This document shows positions 4,776-5,887 of a stretch of 5,887 nt of DNA, piece by piece; position 1 is the stretch's first letter; each line of letters starts with the position of its first letter. A program made the position numbers and the translations under genes. This stretch comes from Bacteroidales bacterium (GTDB lineage: Bacteria; Bacteroidota; Bacteroidia; Bacteroidales; ML635J-15), in NCBI GenBank assembly GCA_007130555.1, contig SLSH01000163.1, positions 1 through 5,887 on the forward strand. The letters are read 5' to 3'. The notes beneath the pieces are model-generated. The model saw nothing but the letters and a program-made list of their open reading frames with translations, searched no databases and was not told the DNA's origin.

Positions 4776-5887
4776 TTATTTACGGACTTCTTTAAAAGTA
4801 TTTTCAATTACTTCGAAAGCTTGTTTTGTTAAAAGTTCATCATCAATATTACCATCAAAACTCTTTATTTTTTGCGGGTTATAAAAATCCAACACTTTTT
4901 TTGTTGTTTTCTCAAAAACATCTAATCTGTGCATAATAATATCCGCACTCATATCATAGATGCGTGCTTCTTTTGTTTCTGCCCTTGCCGACAATCTTTT
5001 TAATGATTGATTTGTGGGAGTTTTAAGTTCAATAACCAAAGAAACGGAAGAGTTAATCTTTTTTAATAATCCGCTTAAAATATAAGCCTGTACCAGTGTA
5101 GAAGGAAATCCCTTAAATATATATCCATTAATATTCGAGGGGTCATTTATTTCGCGTTCTATCAGTTTTATGGCAATATCGTCAGGAACAATGTCTCCGC
5201 TGTCCATATACGGTTTTGCAGTTTTTCCAATTTCTGTATTATTTTCTATTTCTTTTCGAATCAACTGACCTGTTGACACATATTTTAGATTGAATTTTTT
5301 TGCAATTATTTTTGCCTGTGTTCCTTTTCCTGCTCCGGGGACTCCAAAAAATACAATATTTATTAATGTTTGTGCTAAAATTTTTTCTACAACTCCGGTT
5401 ATTCTTGCAAAAATTTCTTCAACACTTCCTAATCCGTCTATTTTGTAACATTTATTTCGTTCTTTATAAAAGTCAATAACAGGTAATGTCTTTTTATTAT
5501 ATTCATTTAGTCTGTTTTCAATAACATCTATCTGATCGTCAGACCTGTTTTCAGTTTCTCCTCTTTTTAACATTCTGGAAATAAGTTCATCACGAGGGAC
5601 TTCAAGGCTAAGAAAACAAGATAAACTTGTATTTAGCCTGGATAATAATCCTTCCAGTATGTACGCCTGAGCATAGGTTCTCGGAAACCCGTCAAATAAT
5701 ATTCCGTTTGAGTCGGGTTGCATTTTTATGATATTTTCGATTATTTTAACGATAATCCCGTCATCAACCAATTCTCCACGTTCAATTATTTTTTTTACTT
5801 CTTCTCCGATTTCTGTCTTGGTTTCAATTTCATTTCTTAATATTTCGCCTGTCGAAATATAAGTTAAATTATATTTTTTTACCAATA
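4776..5887 (-). CDS. Tandem adenylate-kinase-like protein, two domains (5' end off the window)
   Basis: Nucleoside monophosphate kinase with two adenylate-kinase domains in one chain; its N-terminus lies beyond the right edge. The first visible in-frame codon, at 5885, is TTG within the usual KKYNL segment, so it is internal and not a start. About 20 residues, including the first P-loop, are missing. Domain 1 (visible 1-168) has STG (11-13) with Arg17, DGFPRT (65-70), Gln73, the lid arginines R104 and R108, RSDD (114-117) and R125: a complete short-lid active site as far as seen. Domain 2 (173-369) has a perfect P-loop GVPGAGKGTQ (181-190), STG (204-206), Arg210, Gln266, R297, R301 and R320. 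However, DGFPR has become KGFPS (258-262), losing the conserved Asp and the AMP-binding Arg, and RSDD has become RIYDMSAD. Both domains share the short lid without a zinc insertion. Domain 1 probably phosphorylates AMP; domain 2 may be inactive, regulatory or changed in specificity. The adenylate kinase fold is certain, the substrate inferred. Confidence 0.9.
   Translation of the reverse strand, partial: LVKKYNLTYISTGEILRNEIETKTEIGEEVKKIIERGELVDDGIIVKIIENIIKMQPDSNGILFDGFPRTYAQAYILEGLLSRLNTSLSCFLSLEVPRDELISRMLKRGETENRSDDQIDVIENRLNEYNKKTLPVIDFYKERNKCYKIDGLGSVEEIFARITGVVEKILAQTLINIVFFGVPGAGKGTQAKIIAKKFNLKYVSTGQLIRKEIENNTEIGKTAKPYMDSGDIVPDDIAIKLIEREINDPSNINGYIFKGFPSTLVQAYILSGLLKKINSSVSLVIELKTPTNQSLKRLSARAETKEARIYDMSADIIMHRLDVFEKTTKKVLDFYNPQKIKSFDGNIDDELLTKQAFEVIENTFKEVRK

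Noticed and set aside
4753..4780. Possible bidirectional terminator between ilvE and the kinase gene
   Set aside because: Only a 6-base A/T inverted repeat (AATAAT/ATTATT) with a 16-base loop is present, too weak to call, and it overlaps the kinase stop codon.

Overview
The window is AT-rich and looks like a chromosomal piece from a member of the Bacteroidota, probably of the Bacteroidales or a related order. Three things point there: promoter-like TAnnTTTG elements (the Bacteroidota -7 box) upstream of transcription units, A-rich start regions without clear Shine-Dalgarno sequences, and a gene that looks like PorT of the type IX secretion system (T9SS), which is restricted to this phylum. 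No mobile element, tRNA, rRNA or CRISPR array is visible.

Layout. Bases 63-1045 (minus strand) hold rplU and rpmA, encoding ribosomal proteins L21 and L27, behind a well-formed promoter at 1096-1126. L27 is unusual: a normal core of about 85 residues is followed by a tail of about 130 residues, first charged and then a histone-H1-like Lys/Ala/Thr/Pro repeat. A divergent intergenic region (1046-1278) leads into a plus-strand pair: a PorT-like outer-membrane beta-barrel protein (1279-2010, probable TTG start) and, 6 bases later, a COG2509-type FAD-dependent dehydrogenase (2017-3564). After a 165-base gap with a TATATTTG element comes a branched-chain amino acid aminotransferase, ilvE (3730-4752). 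Converging on it from the right edge, with only 23 bases between, is a minus-strand gene cut by the window end (4776-5887). It encodes two adenylate-kinase-like domains in tandem.

How the genes fit together. L21 and L27 are a standard co-transcribed ribosomal pair. The PorT-like and FAD genes are probably co-transcribed, but no functional link between them is known to me. IlvE and the tandem kinase are ordinary metabolic functions, and their placement gives no pathway link. The window is mostly housekeeping DNA. The parts worth a second look are the L27 tail and the tandem kinase, whose second domain keeps a perfect P-loop but has lost the Asp and Arg of the DGFPR motif.
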